A DNA stretch of 64,000 bases from Blasia pusilla. Taxonomy: Eukaryota > Marchantiophyta > Marchantiopsida > Blasiales. Each line of letters starts with the position of its first letter. Position 1 is the first letter of the stretch. Positions 1-11,419 of this stretch are shown piece after piece. The notes under the pieces were generated by a model. It saw nothing but the letters and a program-made list of their open reading frames with translations. It had not been told where the DNA came from and did no database searches. The DNA is taken from NCBI GenBank assembly GCA_050084515.1, contig CM114273.1, positions 28,706,001-28,770,000 on the forward strand. The letters are read 5' to 3'. The position numbers were made by a program, and so were the translations under genes.

Positions 1-1084
1 CTCAAGAAATCAATGTCATTGAATTCGGATGGAAATTTTTGATATATCAAATCAATAAGATTACATATCTTAATACTTCTAATAAAAATTTCAGATGGTA
101 ATTGTATAAAATTTTCTCCCAAATGTGGATGCAAAGGTACACGACCCTCTCCCACTTCTAATAACCAATAAGCAAAAGCTTGTCGTTCACTACGCAAGTG
201 AACCTTCCAACCTCTGAACTCGCATGTTTGTAGTCAACTTCATGACCTTTACATTAGACCAAAGAGATGACCTCTTTATGGTGGCTTGGATGATTTGCGG
301 CCGATCCCCATGACGAACAAGAGGCAACACTTGACGAAAATCACCACCAAATACCATAAGTTTTCCACCAAATGGTAATTGTCGGTGTTCATTAGAAACA
401 ACTCCCATAATATCTTGTAAAGTTTGATTTACAGCCTCAAATGCGTGACGATGAGCCATAGGAGCTTCATCCCATATAATAAGCATTGCATCACGGATTA
501 AGCGCGCTCCATCACTATTAACCGATAAACTACAGTAAGAAAAGGGGAGTAAATTAGAACTTGTGCCACCAGAATTGGAGGAAATTAAAATTTTTGCATC
601 ACCAGAATTGGCACTTACTTGCAAGTAGAGCTCTCATGAAGATTGATGGGGATTTTGAATCGCGAATGTGCAGTACGTCCTCCGTCTAGCAATAGAGCAG
701 CTATTCTAGATGACGCCACAGCCAAAGCTATACCTCTTGTACTCCTTACACTTGCAAGAAGAAGATATATAAAAATGTTTTTCCCGTTCCATCTGGGCCA
801 TCGATGAAAAAAACTTTTGGAGATGGTGGAGCATCCAAGCATATTTTATCAAGCTCATCATGTATAGCATCCCAAATAATACGTTGTCCTTCATTTAGAC
901 ATGCTTCTCCTAATTGCACTTGCTCAAATAGTTCTTCCGTATCATACAAAAGCTCTTGTTCCTCCAAATATGAATTTGATTGAAGTCGTTGGAAGTCAGG
1001 TTGGGGCATGTCTGGAAAGTCTGACAGTCTTTTTCCTTGATCTTGTAAATAATAATGGACTTCCAACAATGCAGTATTAACCAT
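1..1084 (-). pseudogene. Helitron PIF1-like helicase domain (partial, frame-disrupted)
   Basis: This is the SF1B DNA helicase half of the Helitron protein, which unwinds DNA during rolling-circle transposition. Seen: Walker A GPDGTGKT near 777-800, preceded by KVFFID; then a frame change into the segment RGIALAVASSRIAALLLDGG, the usual PIF1 sequence after Walker A; Walker B IIWDEAPM near 459-486; motif III GGDFRQVLPLV near 325-357; the segment LTTNMRV near 223-243. A further frame change gives the segment FAYWLLEVGEGR near 130-185, typical of Helitron helicases, and reading continues past base 1. At least two frame shifts separate these blocks, and I see no clean splice sites at all of them, so I call it a pseudogene. 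Missing C-terminal motifs are simply off the window. Confidence 0.85.
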
Positions 1085-1089
1085 AGCAT

Positions 1090-1960
1090 CTTCAACGGGA
1101 AGATTAGGAATTCCAATTTTCTACAAAATAGGATGATAACCCAAAATTTTTAGACTATTGAATGCTCAATAGAAGATACTATTAATGAATTCTTACCAGA
1201 CGCCGTTCATATAAGAGATCTTCTACCATTGGAACCAAGAATTGACTCCAAAATGTTGCAGGTTGAGCAGGTATGTTGTACGCTAGAATAACCTCGAGTA
1301 GTTGCTCCTCGAACATGATGGAGAAGTAATCTCAACCAATGACGTTCTCCTTCACCTATGAGGAATTAAACTAAATGAGTTTATCCCAACATATAGATAC
1401 ACTGCTTTAGAGGTGGAATATAAAAGGAATTATATACAAAGAAGTTGTGAGCCTTTACCTGGATGAGTAAGGTATAAGCAACCAATGGGATGGCCACAAC
1501 CATTTTTTTTTTGTACCCTACGAATCCATCTCTTGTTACTCCAACGATAATAAGAAGGAAAATCTATGTATAGATATTTTTGAGCACTAGAGTCAGATAG
1601 ATTGGTTGCAAACCATTGGGTCAATGTTGTCTCTCTTTTTAGTTGCAAAATATCTCCAAGAGCGTCAACATCATTGAAGTAGACTAATTGTTGTTCTGGA
1701 AGATGGACTGCTAGTCGTACGATAAGTGGAAGTTCAGCATGTAGACTAAACTTAAAGAGATGCCAACATGATTCCGAAGAAGATATATATCTGGAATAAT
1801 GAGAATTCCAAGTATTTGACTAAGGAAAATTACATGAAGTTGAGAAATAAAATATAATGCATCAGAGAAGTCAATCTATAAAATCATACCTCGCATCAAG
1901 ATATGACGTTGTCTCGTCAATAACTTCGATTACATTCGATGTATCCATATCCTTTGACAA
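1090..1960 (-). pseudogene. Helitron RepHel linker between Rep and helicase, with a likely intron
   Basis: The conserved stretch linking Rep to helicase is readable in pieces. Reading right to left: VIEVIDETTSYLDAR near 1890-1935, then a GTATGA donor-like and TTATTCCAG acceptor-like pair, then a segment beginning YISSSESCWHLFKFSLHAEL. Next comes TTLTQWFATN followed by IGCLYLTHPGKG (1430-1648), and after another frame change GERHWLRLLLHHVRGATT near 1310-1360. These match the standard Helitron order (ARYIS..EAcWrlf..., then ...LR.LL.hVrG). The introns are inferred from frame continuity plus GT/AG ends and are not proven. Confidence 0.7.
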
Positions 1961-1961
1961 C

Positions 1962-3775
1962 TTAAATGGCATCAGATCCTTTATAAACATATTTGTATAA
2001 GTACTTGACAACAGACACACTACTTCTAATCCTCAAATTAATGTGACAATCAAATAGGGTGCATAACATCGGATTGTAAGGCACAACCCAACGATTATCC
2101 AATGAATGTTCGCTCTTAATTATCGCCCTTCCATTCTCCAATCTACAAAAATACAATAACAATCGTAATTAATCATAAATGAATGTATTAGAAAGAATCA
2201 TGAGTACATATGCCTTAAAAATAAAAGGGTCCTTATCTACGATATATCGGATAATCATCTTTTGTTTCGGTAGTGTTGGCCGCAAAAGCTTTAGGATAGC
2301 CTTTTGTATATTTTTTGTTTCCTTATCCATACACGGAGCATTTGGATTTAATCGTCCACATGGACCGTGAACCATGCAATTAGCAACGGTAGAATATAAC
2401 CTTGGATGGGTAGATTGATCAGGGATTTCAGCTGAAATGATACGATCATAATCAATTGTGGTACGTGGTTTATCCTCACGACCTAAAATAATAAGGATAT
2501 GCACATGCGGCAATCCTCTTTTTTGGAATTCCACCACATGGATGCATCCTACAACTTGGCCTAATATCTGCTTCTTGATGATAAGTCGTAACAACTCCTT
2601 CTTTTTCTTCTCAAAAACCCGCACAACCAAATCTGGTCGGTCTGCAACTGATTGGCTAGGTAATATGGCTGATGTAATCTCCTCCCACTTTGGATTGCAT
2701 ATCATGGTTAAGAAGTAGTCAAGTTTCCCAAAATATCGTATAATTGCCATTGCATCCTGATACAATTGGTGCATATGACGTGGCCCTCTAGTAAAAGAAG
2801 AAGGTAATATAATCCGTTTCCCAAGCCTTCGGCTATCCGCATCTTGTCGATGCATGGCATCCTTTACACCTTGATATAATTCAGCCCTCAACTCCTTCTG
2901 ATTTAAGCGCACCCATGATAATCGTTGCATTTCCACAGTGGCATAGAGATCAACCATATATTCTTGAGTAAGTCGACAAAGCCGCAATAAGCGATTGTCA
3001 TCTTCTCCTCCAACCCAAGTTTGAAGTAGAAAACATACAAATTGCAAGGCCGTAACACATTTTGTTCTTCTTTCCTCAACAATATCACCATAAACTCTGT
3101 CCTCATCCATGCAATCATCTGAAGGTTCATGATGTCCCTCCTCTCCATGAATAATGTGGCCCAATCGTCGGGATTCCCTACAACCTTCAATTCGCCCAAA
3201 GGGTATTCCAGGATGCCAACCTGCTTCACCATAGATAAATAACGAAACAAAGTGTAAGGGAATATATGCTTTGTTGAGGTCGGATATACGTTTGACTCCT
3301 CCTCCATGTAGTCGTACAATTATATCACGATGCTCAACGTGTTCACTTCCATCACCCGGCAAAATAGCATCAACTTCAGACGCAATTGGTAAGTTATAAC
3401 GCCTTGCATCAAGGCCTCTCTTACTTGCCTTGAGGATAATCCATATATTAAGATCACTTGCTTCATATGCCATATGACGAAAGATCTTCACATATGGATT
3501 GCATTCATGTAACATGTCTTGGAGACCTTTCAAAATATCCATATTAAGAATAGAAGATGTAGACATAACTCTAGCTCGATTTTCCAATTCATTTGCAGTA
3601 TCATGGATGTATAGTTGAGCAAATTGAGGATGTCCCCCTATATCAGGATGTAAAGGTCTAATGGAATGATAGATCCCGCCTTGGACCCTAAAGTGTCCAG
3701 TGCCACCAATTTGTTCGTTTACATGTACCCCGGTAGATGCAAGTTGAAGTGCCGAAGAAAATGAACGCTTCTAGG
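1962..3775 (-). pseudogene. Helitron Rep endonuclease (HUH/Y2) domain
   Basis: This is the Helitron-like N domain, the rolling-circle nuclease that nicks and joins transposon DNA. The largest block is open from about 3770 to 2169 (472 residues from its first ATG at 3587), with the segment GGTGHFRVQGGIYHSIRPL upstream of that ATG in the same frame. The metal-binding HUH motif is GLPHVHIL, with the HVH codons at 2499-2507. The catalytic two-tyrosine motif KYLYKYVYKG lies at about 1977-2006 in the next segment (1962-2162), after an acceptor-like TTTTTGTAG. Between them, near 2310, a frame change is needed to read PKAFAANTTETKDDYPIYRR, the usual family sequence. The catalytic residues are retained; frame integrity is not. 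Confidence 0.85.
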
Positions 3776-4920
3776 ACCAACACCCGAAATCAAGGATTTC
3801 AGAAATGGAGGAGATGATCTCAAGAGAGGTAAGTATATTCTTCCATGGCCACAACACATGCCATATGATGAGTCACCAAACTTAGTACCTTTGACCACTT
3901 CACATTTCCAATGCAAAGCACGGCATGAGGGACATATCTCTGTCATAGAACCTAATGTATGACGACCGCTGGTACGATTCAAACTCCTTTGTAATCGAAA
4001 CTTTCGAATATCACTTTCTTGAAAATTTGGCCTCCTTGCAAGATTGAGTAATGTATTTAATCATACAACTCTATCAAGGGTAGACGATGCACAAATTATA
4101 GAAGTGTTTGGTATAGTGGCACGTTGTGGAGATAACAAAACTCCATTAGGAGGCATGGCATCTACTCTTGACCTTGATTCATCCCCGAGTTGGGCAAAAG
4201 TCGACGAATTGTTGAAAACTTTATCAGGAAAAGGAATAGGAAGAGTGGTCGACAAATTGTCGACAACTTCATCTTGAACTTAAATAGGAAGAGCGGTCAA
4301 CGAATTTTTAACAACTTCATCTTGAATTGGAATAGGAGGAGTGGTAGGTAACTCAACTTGTGGTGGCCCAATTGTGGATGTATTCTCGATAACTTCATGA
4401 AATGCATTGTCAACTAATTCGAGTCTTGGCGATATATAAATATAGTCCGTCGATTGTTCGCTCACTTCTTGATTTTCTTCTACTATTATTCCATCTTCAT
4501 TGGAAGGCCTGAGAAAATATGTCAAAATATTGGTAAGAATAAATAGAATTTTTTTTTGGAGTAAATCAAGTAGTTATGAAGTGAATAGTTAGATATAGGT
4601 ACCTATTCAATGGAATAGGTGCAATACTCTCAGGCTGAACTTGACCATTAAGCCCTTTCCTTCTTTTTCTATACTCTTGATAGTAATTCCTCTTTTTTTC
4701 TTTGAGAGCTTCCATTCTATCAGCTCGAATAGCACGCTTTCGTTTTTGGGCTTCGCCACGTAGAACCTTATGAAAGTCACGTATATTGACAGGATTCAAT
4801 GGGATTGGAAGTCTGGAACAACACATAAATGTTAAAACCTTACAAAATTAAATGAAAAGTCAATATTTGGTGGGAAATTGGACATGCTAAATGAACGTCG
4901 ATGTAGTAAACTTACGTTGG
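3719..4920 (-). pseudogene. Helitron RepHel N-terminal region, intron-split
   Basis: The block at 3719-3982 carries the Helitron cysteine-rich segment CPSCRALHWKCE followed by GMCCGHGRIYLPLL, a standard pre-Rep zinc-like motif; a frameshift near 3775 separates it from Rep. Further upstream are 4061-4255, a stop, and 4280-4525, both rich in Pro/Thr/Val with repeated PIP motifs. The segment at 4566-4826 is lysine/arginine-rich (KEKKRNYYQEYRKRRKG). Splice-like ends fit: acceptor TTTTCTCAG near 4512, donor GTACCTAT near 4602, acceptor TGTTCCAG near 4814, donor CAAC/GTAAGT near 4914. A multi-exon Helitron gene is likely. Confidence 0.65.
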
Positions 4921-4999
4921 AGATGTTTCAGGTCGGAGTTCATCTTCGATCCGTGTTTGTTGTGCTAAGGATTTGATGGAAGAGGAAGTCTGTGCAAAA

Positions 5000-5695
5000 G
5001 TTGGGTTTAATGCATGAGAAAAATATATGGTCCAGAAAATGGTATGTAAGGCATCATCGTTGAAATGGAAATAAGGTGCTTAAGTCCCTACCCTAAGCAA
5101 AGGTTCTTACATCGGGGAGGTATTCTTCGATACTTCAATATGTCTTCCCGAACTTTGTTGCGAAATTGGCATATTTGTAATAATACCAAGTGGTCGTCTC
5201 TACCTGTTTAGTGACGATCCGCCAACACTCATCATCTACATGACACACAAGGGAAGTATTGAGAATTGAAATAAAATGACCAAAAGAATAAAGAATAAAA
5301 AGAAAAGAGGAGAGAAGAGAAAGGAAATTAGTAAGGGCAATTTTTCATTTCCAATTTGATTTTCTTTAAAATTTATAAATTGAATGAAAAACAAAGAGGA
5401 AATGAAATTTATAAAATAAAATTTAGGGAAAGAAAAGAATTAAGGGAAGAAGAGTAAGGGGGAAGATTATTTTAATTTTATCAAAAATTGTAAATAATTG
5501 GGAACAAATTGGGGAAAAAGGTAAAAAGGGAGATAATTACATTTTAAACAAATTTATAAGGAAATTCATTAAAAAAACCCAGGTTTGATAGGCCGAACCT
5601 GGCCCTAACCTAACACTCCCAACCCTAGGCCTAAACCGAGCCCCCGCACCCTAATGGCGCCTTGAATCCTAGGGTCAGATTTGAATCCTTCTCCC
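5000..5695. other. Non-coding, purine-biased stretch
   Basis: No gene is seen. About 5280-5560 the plus strand is strongly A/G-rich with many AAAG/GGGAA runs, then the sequence turns GC-rich. The 5' end of the Helitron may lie here, but no terminus could be recognised. Confidence 0.5.
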
Positions 5696-5760
5696 ATCTA
5701 ACGGCCACAAAAAATAGGCCGTTAGATGGTTAATCTGACGGCTCACGGCCTGAGCCGTCA
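5696..5760. repeat. Two adjacent perfect hairpins
   Basis: Arms ATCTAACGGCC (5696-5706) and GGCCGTTAGAT (5717-5727) form an 11-bp stem. Immediately after, TGACGGCTCA (5736-5745) and TGAGCCGTCA (5751-5760) form a 10-bp stem with a 5-nt loop. Both are seen directly. ATCTAACGG/CCGTTAGAT palindromes are common in plant repeats; the function is unknown. Confidence 0.85.
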
Positions 5761-5945
5761 CATGCCTCCCCCCTCTACCCTTCCCCCTACCCAATCGTCG
5801 AACCCCCTCACTCCCACTCCCAATCGCTCGCGCTGCTTGTTCGTCTGTCCCTCCACCCTCCACCCTCCTCTCCGATCCCTTAGGCGCCCGCTCTCCCAGT
5901 CCGTTATACTCATGCGCTTGAGCGCGCCCCTCCGTCCGGCTCGTG

Positions 5946-6395
5946 CGCGCTCAAGCCCTTATGTGCCCGCTCTCCCAGTCCCTGCTTCTGCTCATGAGCT
6001 CCAGCGCACGCTCCTCCCGGTTCGTGCGCACGGATCCTTACGGTGCCTGCTCCATCGTCGCCTTTCAGACTCGATCTGATTTCTTTCAAGCACTCAAGCG
6101 CGCTCAAGCCCTTATGTGCCCGCTCTCCTAGTCCCTGCTTCTGCTCATGCGCTCCAGCGCACGCTCCTCCCGGTTCGTGCGCACGGATCCTTACGGTGCC
6201 TGCTCCATCGTCGCCTTTCAGACTCGATCTGATTTCTTTCAAGCACTCAAGCGCGCTCGAGCCCTTATGTGCCCGCTCTCCCAGTCCCTGCTTCTGCTCA
6301 TGCGCTCCAGCGCACGCTCCTCCCGTCTCGTGCCCACTCGAGCGCACAAATCCTTACGGTGCCTGCTCCGTCGTCGCCTTTTAGACTCGATTTGC
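5946..6395. repeat. 153-bp tandem repeat, about three copies
   Basis: The unit starts near GCTCAAGCCCTTATGTGCCC at 5949, 6102 and 6255, a period of exactly 153 bp, with very few differences between copies. Weaker relatives lie at about 5880-5945 and 6500-6600. Because 153 is a multiple of three and the unit lacks stops, ORFs stay open across it on both strands (5910-6347 minus, 6043-6384 plus). These ORFs are most likely a by-product of the repeat. The GC content is much higher than in the flanks. Confidence 0.85.
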
Positions 6396-6399
6396 AATG

Positions 6400-7280
6400 T
6401 TGATTTTTACGGTCGATTTCTTTCCCTAAATTTTCGGCTCTGAGGTTATCTTGCTAGGCTCTCTTGCTAGTTTTGACTCTGGGGTATTTTTGACAGTGGG
6501 GCTCTCGCGCCCTCAGGCGCCCCCTCTTCCAGTCCGTGTCAGGCTTGTACATCTCGGTGCTTGAAAATCTCCCCTAAGAATCGCCTTTCAAACTCGATCT
6601 GCACATTGAAGGTCAGTTTTGGCTGTGCATTTGGGCTCTTGGGGTTTTGTGACAGTCAAGATCATCCCCCAACGGTTCTGCTCTTCGGTGTTCTTGACGG
6701 TCGAGTTCTTCCCCTAACTTTTCGGCTCTTAGGTTATCTTGCTAGGCTCTCTTGCTACTTTTTCGACTATGGGTATTTTTGACAGTCGGGCTCTCTTGCT
6801 AGTTTTTTGACTCAGGTGCTTTTGACAGTCGGGCTCTCAAAACCTTGCAGATTGGGTCTCGGGGATTTAGTTTGGCTACTGAGTCGCTTTTGATGGCTGG
6901 GCTCGTTTGATAGTACACTCTTTCGGCATAGCGCATTGGGTCTCATTAGTTTTTTGACAGTTGGGCTATGGATCCATAGCAGTTCGGCTACTGTGTCTCT
7001 TTTGACAGCCAGGCTATTGGTCTCCGAAGCTATTTTATCTCGGTTTTATCGTTGGTTTGTTTGGAGATATACTTGTGCTATTACACATGTACACCTGGGA
7101 CACTAAGGGGAAAAATGGGTGCAGTTAGTACTCAAGCTGAATACTGAAAGAGGGGTTGGTAGAGACATTCAAGAAACTCTCCAAGTCGCTTTCATTTCAA
7201 AGTAAGTAGTACATGACTATTTGATCTACTCTACTCCTGATCGGCATGATCACCCTCTCCTAGATCCCAAATTCAGATAT
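6400..7280. repeat. Degenerate interspersed short repeat, no gene
   Basis: Variants of TTTTGACAGTCGGGCTCT recur near 6490, 6650, 6780, 6825, 6955 and 7000, often followed by CTTGCTAG and CTTTTTGACT. The spacing is irregular. It looks like an old, slipped simple-sequence or spacer repeat. No coding evidence is seen. Confidence 0.5.
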
Positions 7281-7284
7281 GGAT

Positions 7285-7761
7285 CTAAATATTCACTACA
7301 ACTTCTTTCCCCTTCTGCCCTTTATGTGGGGATTTCTTTGTGCACTGTGGATCATCCCTACATGTGGTAGGCACACTGGGAGTTACCGGGGACCTTCCCT
7401 TTGATGGTGAGCTTTGCTGATTTCGGTTAGTGTGCGGGGTCATTCTCCGCTTCTTAGCAGAGGCTCCCTCCTCGATATGTTCCCTTTCTATGCCGGGCCT
7501 CCTTATGCGATAGGTAGGAGTCCCTTCCTCCTCTACAACGTCTATTCCCTCTCCTCCAACTGGCTTCGGATCGTACCCTTTGTCGGAATCCGTAGGGAGG
7601 ACTGCAGCGGGCATGGAGTCCTTTATTGCATACTCAAACCTCGGAGCATGCACGGGGGTGATCGGCTCTCCCCAAGTAGGACCATCACAATGCAACTTGT
7701 TCCATTTGCTCAAGCGCATACAGTCCCCCTGACTTATTGGAGACCATTTTGTACTCTCCAA
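7285..7761 (-). CDS. Hypothetical 158-residue protein with basic tail
   Basis: An uninterrupted minus-strand ORF from ATG at 7761 to a stop at 7285. The N-terminal half is mixed in composition (start MESTKWSPISQGD). The C-terminal half is hydrophilic and basic, with a KKRRMTP nuclear-localisation-like cluster near residues 103-109 and repeated SPSKG/SPVTP/KSPHKGQKGK segments. I do not recognise a family. It sits in repeat-rich DNA, so a transposon-derived ORF or chance are both possible. No promoter or partner gene is evident. Confidence 0.3.
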   Translation of the reverse strand: MESTKWSPISQGDCMRLSKWNKLHCDGPTWGEPITPVHAPRFEYAIKDSMPAAVLPTDSDKGYDPKPVGGEGIDVVEEEGTPTYRIRRPGIEREHIEEGASAKKRRMTPHTNRNQQSSPSKGRSPVTPSVPTTCRDDPQCTKKSPHKGQKGKEVVVNI

Positions 7762-8022
7762 TGCTCGGAGATCTGGTGACTTTACACTGTAATGTTTTTC
7801 GAGCTCGTTACCTTGGACACACTCTTTCCTCTCCTTTGTGTTGACTTTTTCGCTGTGATTCTTGTTGCCATCTCTTGGTAGTTTTCATTCTGCACCTTTG
7901 CTATTTCGGATGTTGCAGATGTCGGAAGATGATTAAAATGTGAGGAGCTCATGAGGTGATCGAGCGAACGTCGAATGTGGAGGAGCTCTTGAAAAGTCGT
8001 TAAAGTTGCTGCAGATCTTGAG

Positions 8023-8627
8023 CAGGGTAGGAGACGTCACGAACGCGGGAGCTGATCTTGAGATCACATCAAGGGCCACTTAATCGGGGCAAATTGAGCC
8101 TGAATAGAACGCCTCTCTTCAGGAGCAAGCTAACCAACATATGGTTAGCTTGCTATGTTCATCCACAACTACATAGAGCTCAATATTTTAGTTCATAGAG
8201 CTCAAAGCAATATAGACTTGTAAAGCAGAGACATGTCTTACTCTATCTAGCAATAAATGAAGTTCAGCGTGTTTGAATGACACTAGTGCTCGGTGACTGA
8301 ATGAGTTCACTTTACCAGGGTAGGGGACGTCAAGAACGCGGGAGCTGATCTTGAGATCACATCAAGGGCCGCTTAATCGGGGCAAACTGAGCCTGAATAG
8401 AACGCGTCTCTTCGGGAGTACCTGTGAAATAGAATGTCCAGAAGCCCAACATATGGTTAGCTTGCTATGTTCATCCGCAACTACATAGAGCTCAGTAATT
8501 TAGTTCATAGAGCTCAAAGCAATGTAGACTCGTATGCAGAGACATGTCTTAGTCTATCTAGGAATAAATGAAGTTCAACGTGTATGAATGACAGTAGAGC
8601 TCGGTGAATGAATGAGTTCACTTTACC
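8023..8627. repeat. Tandem duplication of about 300 bp
   Basis: Copy 1 is 8023-8315 and copy 2 is 8316-8627, both running from CAGGGTAGG.GACGTCA to GAGTTCACTTTACC at roughly 93-95 percent identity by eye. They differ mainly by a local replacement after CTCTTC.GGAG: copy 2 has about 28 bases that copy 1 lacks, and copy 1 instead has GCAAGCTAACC, creating a perfect 11-bp hairpin with GGTTAGCTTGC (8125-8135 with 8143-8153). Confidence 0.85.
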
Positions 8628-8629
8628 TC

Positions 8630-9540
8630 AACAACCGTCGTGAGAAAACTGGGGACTGTAATTTGTAAGAGGGAATAAATAAAGGTCAAGTTTGAATCAC
8701 AACCCTCGCACTCACAACTTCTCAAGAAATAAGAAGCCAATCTCATCGGACGACGCTGGTTTGAAGGATCCAAACCATCAAGGACAAAAGGACAGAAATT
8801 TGACACAAAAGTTGCGGCCAAAAATAAAACCCTAAGTTCGTCGCACGTGCTAGGTACGCTTCAGACGCGCCAAAATTCCATGTTCGTTAGAAAAACTGTT
8901 ACAGGAGGCTAGGGCGGCTATGAACAAAACCCTAAAATAGACTACGTCATACTTAAGCACGGAACACCCTGGTTCGCTTGAAGTGCCACGTGGCAGTTGG
9001 AGAGGTGTTTGTGCAACGAGAAAGGACTCTCCCATAATATTAAAGATTAACAGAGGAGCCATTTTTCAATGGCGACGAGGGAGAATGGAACACATGTCTT
9101 TTTTGAATCAAGAAGGCGACATGTGGATAAGAGGGGCATTCAAGCAGGGGAGGGCATTAGGGGAAGGGAACAAGGAGGAGATCGTGCATTGCACGGTCCC
9201 TTCATGGACCCTAATTAGTTATGATTAATGAGAGGGGAATTACTTTTTGTATACTCGGATAAATGAAGACTTTCTTGAAATGGAGATCCCTTCTAAAAAT
9301 AATATATTCATATTTGTTAAGATTAAAATAAAATTTATGTTTATACAAATTTTTGCATATGCAAGATTAGATTTTCTCTAGTATCCCTACAAATTTCTAC
9401 TGGGGTGAAATTTCAACATTGGTTGACATCTCATGGTTAGGGAAGACACAACATAGAGTTCACAAACATCCTAGTCTGCGAAAGATGATGCAAGATTATT
9501 TGCATGTACCTAGAATCTTATTTAATCATGCTTTAAAAAA
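8630..9540. other. No gene recognised
   Basis: Short ORFs occur on both strands (for example 8983-9228 plus), but none shows family resemblance. I see nothing more specific here. Confidence 0.4.
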
Positions 9541-9543
9541 AAA

Positions 9544-9785
9544 CAAGTCTAAACATGTCCATGCAAAAGCATTGTAAGAGGTGGGACCCACACTTTATTG
9601 TTTATGGTAGAAGGCGGACATAGTAGTAAGGGAGGAGGAAGTGGCAAGCAAGTGCGGGATAGAAGGGAGTGGGTGTGGTTAGAAAAGAAGGGGGAAGGTG
9701 GGTCCACAATTACAAGTCCTTCCATAAGACGGATGGACATAAGTCCATAGACATGTCCATGTGTGTTAACCTTGCATTTCAAGGT
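9544..9785. mobile_element. MITE-like element, family with 16985-17305
   Basis: The segment from about 9544 (CAAGTCTAAACATGTCCATG) to about 9785 (ACATGTCCATGTGTGTTAAC then CTTGC) has inverted ends built around GGACATGTCC-type palindromes. The interior, with matching GTGGGACCCAC segments near both ends, is the reverse complement of the interior at 16985-17305. Two related copies with inverted ends and no ORF fit a MITE. No clean target-site duplication was found. Confidence 0.5.
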
Positions 9786-9789
9786 GTTG

Positions 9790-11400
9790 TAAAGTGGAAG
9801 AATATGGAAGGTACATACTTATGCCAGTGCATCACACGGGCCCTCTTAGAAGTATAGAAGAAGAAAACAGTAGGGAGGATTTAGTTTGTATATGTTTCCA
9901 ATGGCATCATCTTTGTGGGAGGGAGGGAGATTTTTTTTTCAATGGATATTGCACTAGCTATCAATATTAGTATTTGAATTATTTTCTAGATATGATTTAA
10001 GAAAAAATATAATTTTATTTGTAGGTGAATGGTTCATCTTCTTTAAATTAAAATGATTTACCTCATTTAGGTGCTTTTTCCTTCTTACATTATAATTGAA
10101 ACAAAAATCCAAGGAATGAGTCCAAAGTTCCAACCTCGAAAATAATCTCATCATAATTAGCAAGTGAAAAATAAAACAATTAGCTAGTGAAAAATAAAAT
10201 GTGAATTAGGATGCTTGCTTGTCATGGATAAGAAGTAGTAGAAGGTGATTGTGAATGTAAAAAGAAGTTTGGTTACTAAAATATTCAACATAACTTGTAC
10301 TTGAAAATAAGAATTATTACATCTTGAAATTTGAAGTTTGATTTTCTTAGATGGGTTATCAAAGTATCTTTCTAATAATTTTAATAGGAAGTAGCTTTAA
10401 ATACAGTGAGGGGAAAATGACTTTAAACATGGGGAAGGGGAAAAGGGAATTCTTCTTGAATTTGGAATAAGGTAGTGGCTTTTAATTTGGGAAGTGGAAA
10501 ATCCTTCCGAAATTTTGAAGCGAAGTTCATACTAATTGAGATTCAATATTCAATATTTTCCCGTGCTAACTATATATATATATATAAAAGGAAAATAAGT
10601 GATGAAAAGACTTCCGAAAGTCCGAGATGATAAGAAAGAGTTTGGTTCAATTTAAGTTACTCCATTTCATACTCTAAATGATATGCAAGCATATTATTAA
10701 AAGATGATGATTTCTTCATTTGGAAAACAATCTATGATTGACCTAAGGGTTCATGGAGTTTTTTCGTGGGACTAGATACATTGTCGGGAATTTCCAATCG
10801 GAAACTGTAATTTGGGTTTTCTAAACCCGTTTTAAGATACGATATACAAAGAAACTACTTGAATGCAACCGGTTTTTGGTAGGCAACTTCAAAATCAATC
10901 TTAAATTCTCAATTTTAAACGGCTAGCTTTACTCATAACCCCGGATCTCCACCATCATCGATTGATCCACGAAAATAGGGGAAAAAAATTCAATGACATG
11001 AATTTTCTTTTAAAAACTGAACATTATTATTATCAAAAAAAAATCTAGCAACTAGTCCGGAGTAGGTAATGCAGAGCACGAACAATAAACTAATTACTAG
11101 TAAATAAGAAGAGGCGAATATCATGGTTGCCAAGAAATATAATTTTATTTTTGAATGTGTCATCTTCATTGTTAATATCTTTTATTACTCTATCTTATTA
11201 AAGAAATCGGATTTGAATACCGCTTATGAGTTTTCCACCAAAATTTCTCTTAAAATTTATATTTCCTTTACCATGACACTTCTACATTTTGGTCTCCTCT
11301 CATAATGACTTGCCGTAAGACATTAAATTAACATAAAAAAAATTTATTTATCTAAAGAGATGCTTTCTCACGTGTAATTTCCACGGGCATCATACTAACA
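9790..11400. other. AT-rich non-coding DNA
   Basis: No gene is recognised; ORFs are short and AT-driven. A TA dinucleotide run lies near 10570-10587. Confidence 0.5.
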
Positions 11401-11419
11401 TTCAATATGATCACAAGTA

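Larger units (their letters stand above)
1..5000 (-). mobile_element. Helitron (rolling-circle DNA transposon), 3' end outside window
   Basis: A RepHel-type gene runs right to left: N-terminal region (about 4.9-3.7 kb), HUH/Y2 Rep domain (3.77-1.9 kb), linker (1.9-1.1 kb) and PIF1-like helicase (1.08 kb to the left edge, still open at base 1). This order is diagnostic of Helitrons. The 3' terminal hairpin and CTRR end must lie left of the window. I could not place the 5' TC terminus; it should lie right of about 4.9 kb. Several frame changes look like introns with GT/AG ends, others like true frameshifts, so the copy is probably inactive or close to it. Confidence 0.85.

Noticed and set aside
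5910-6347. 145-residue repetitive ORF on the minus strand
   Set aside because: It follows from the 153-bp tandem repeat; equally long ORFs exist on the other strand.
9549-9782. Minus-strand ORF of 77 residues
   Set aside because: It lies within a MITE-like element and is paired with an antisense ORF; no coding signature.
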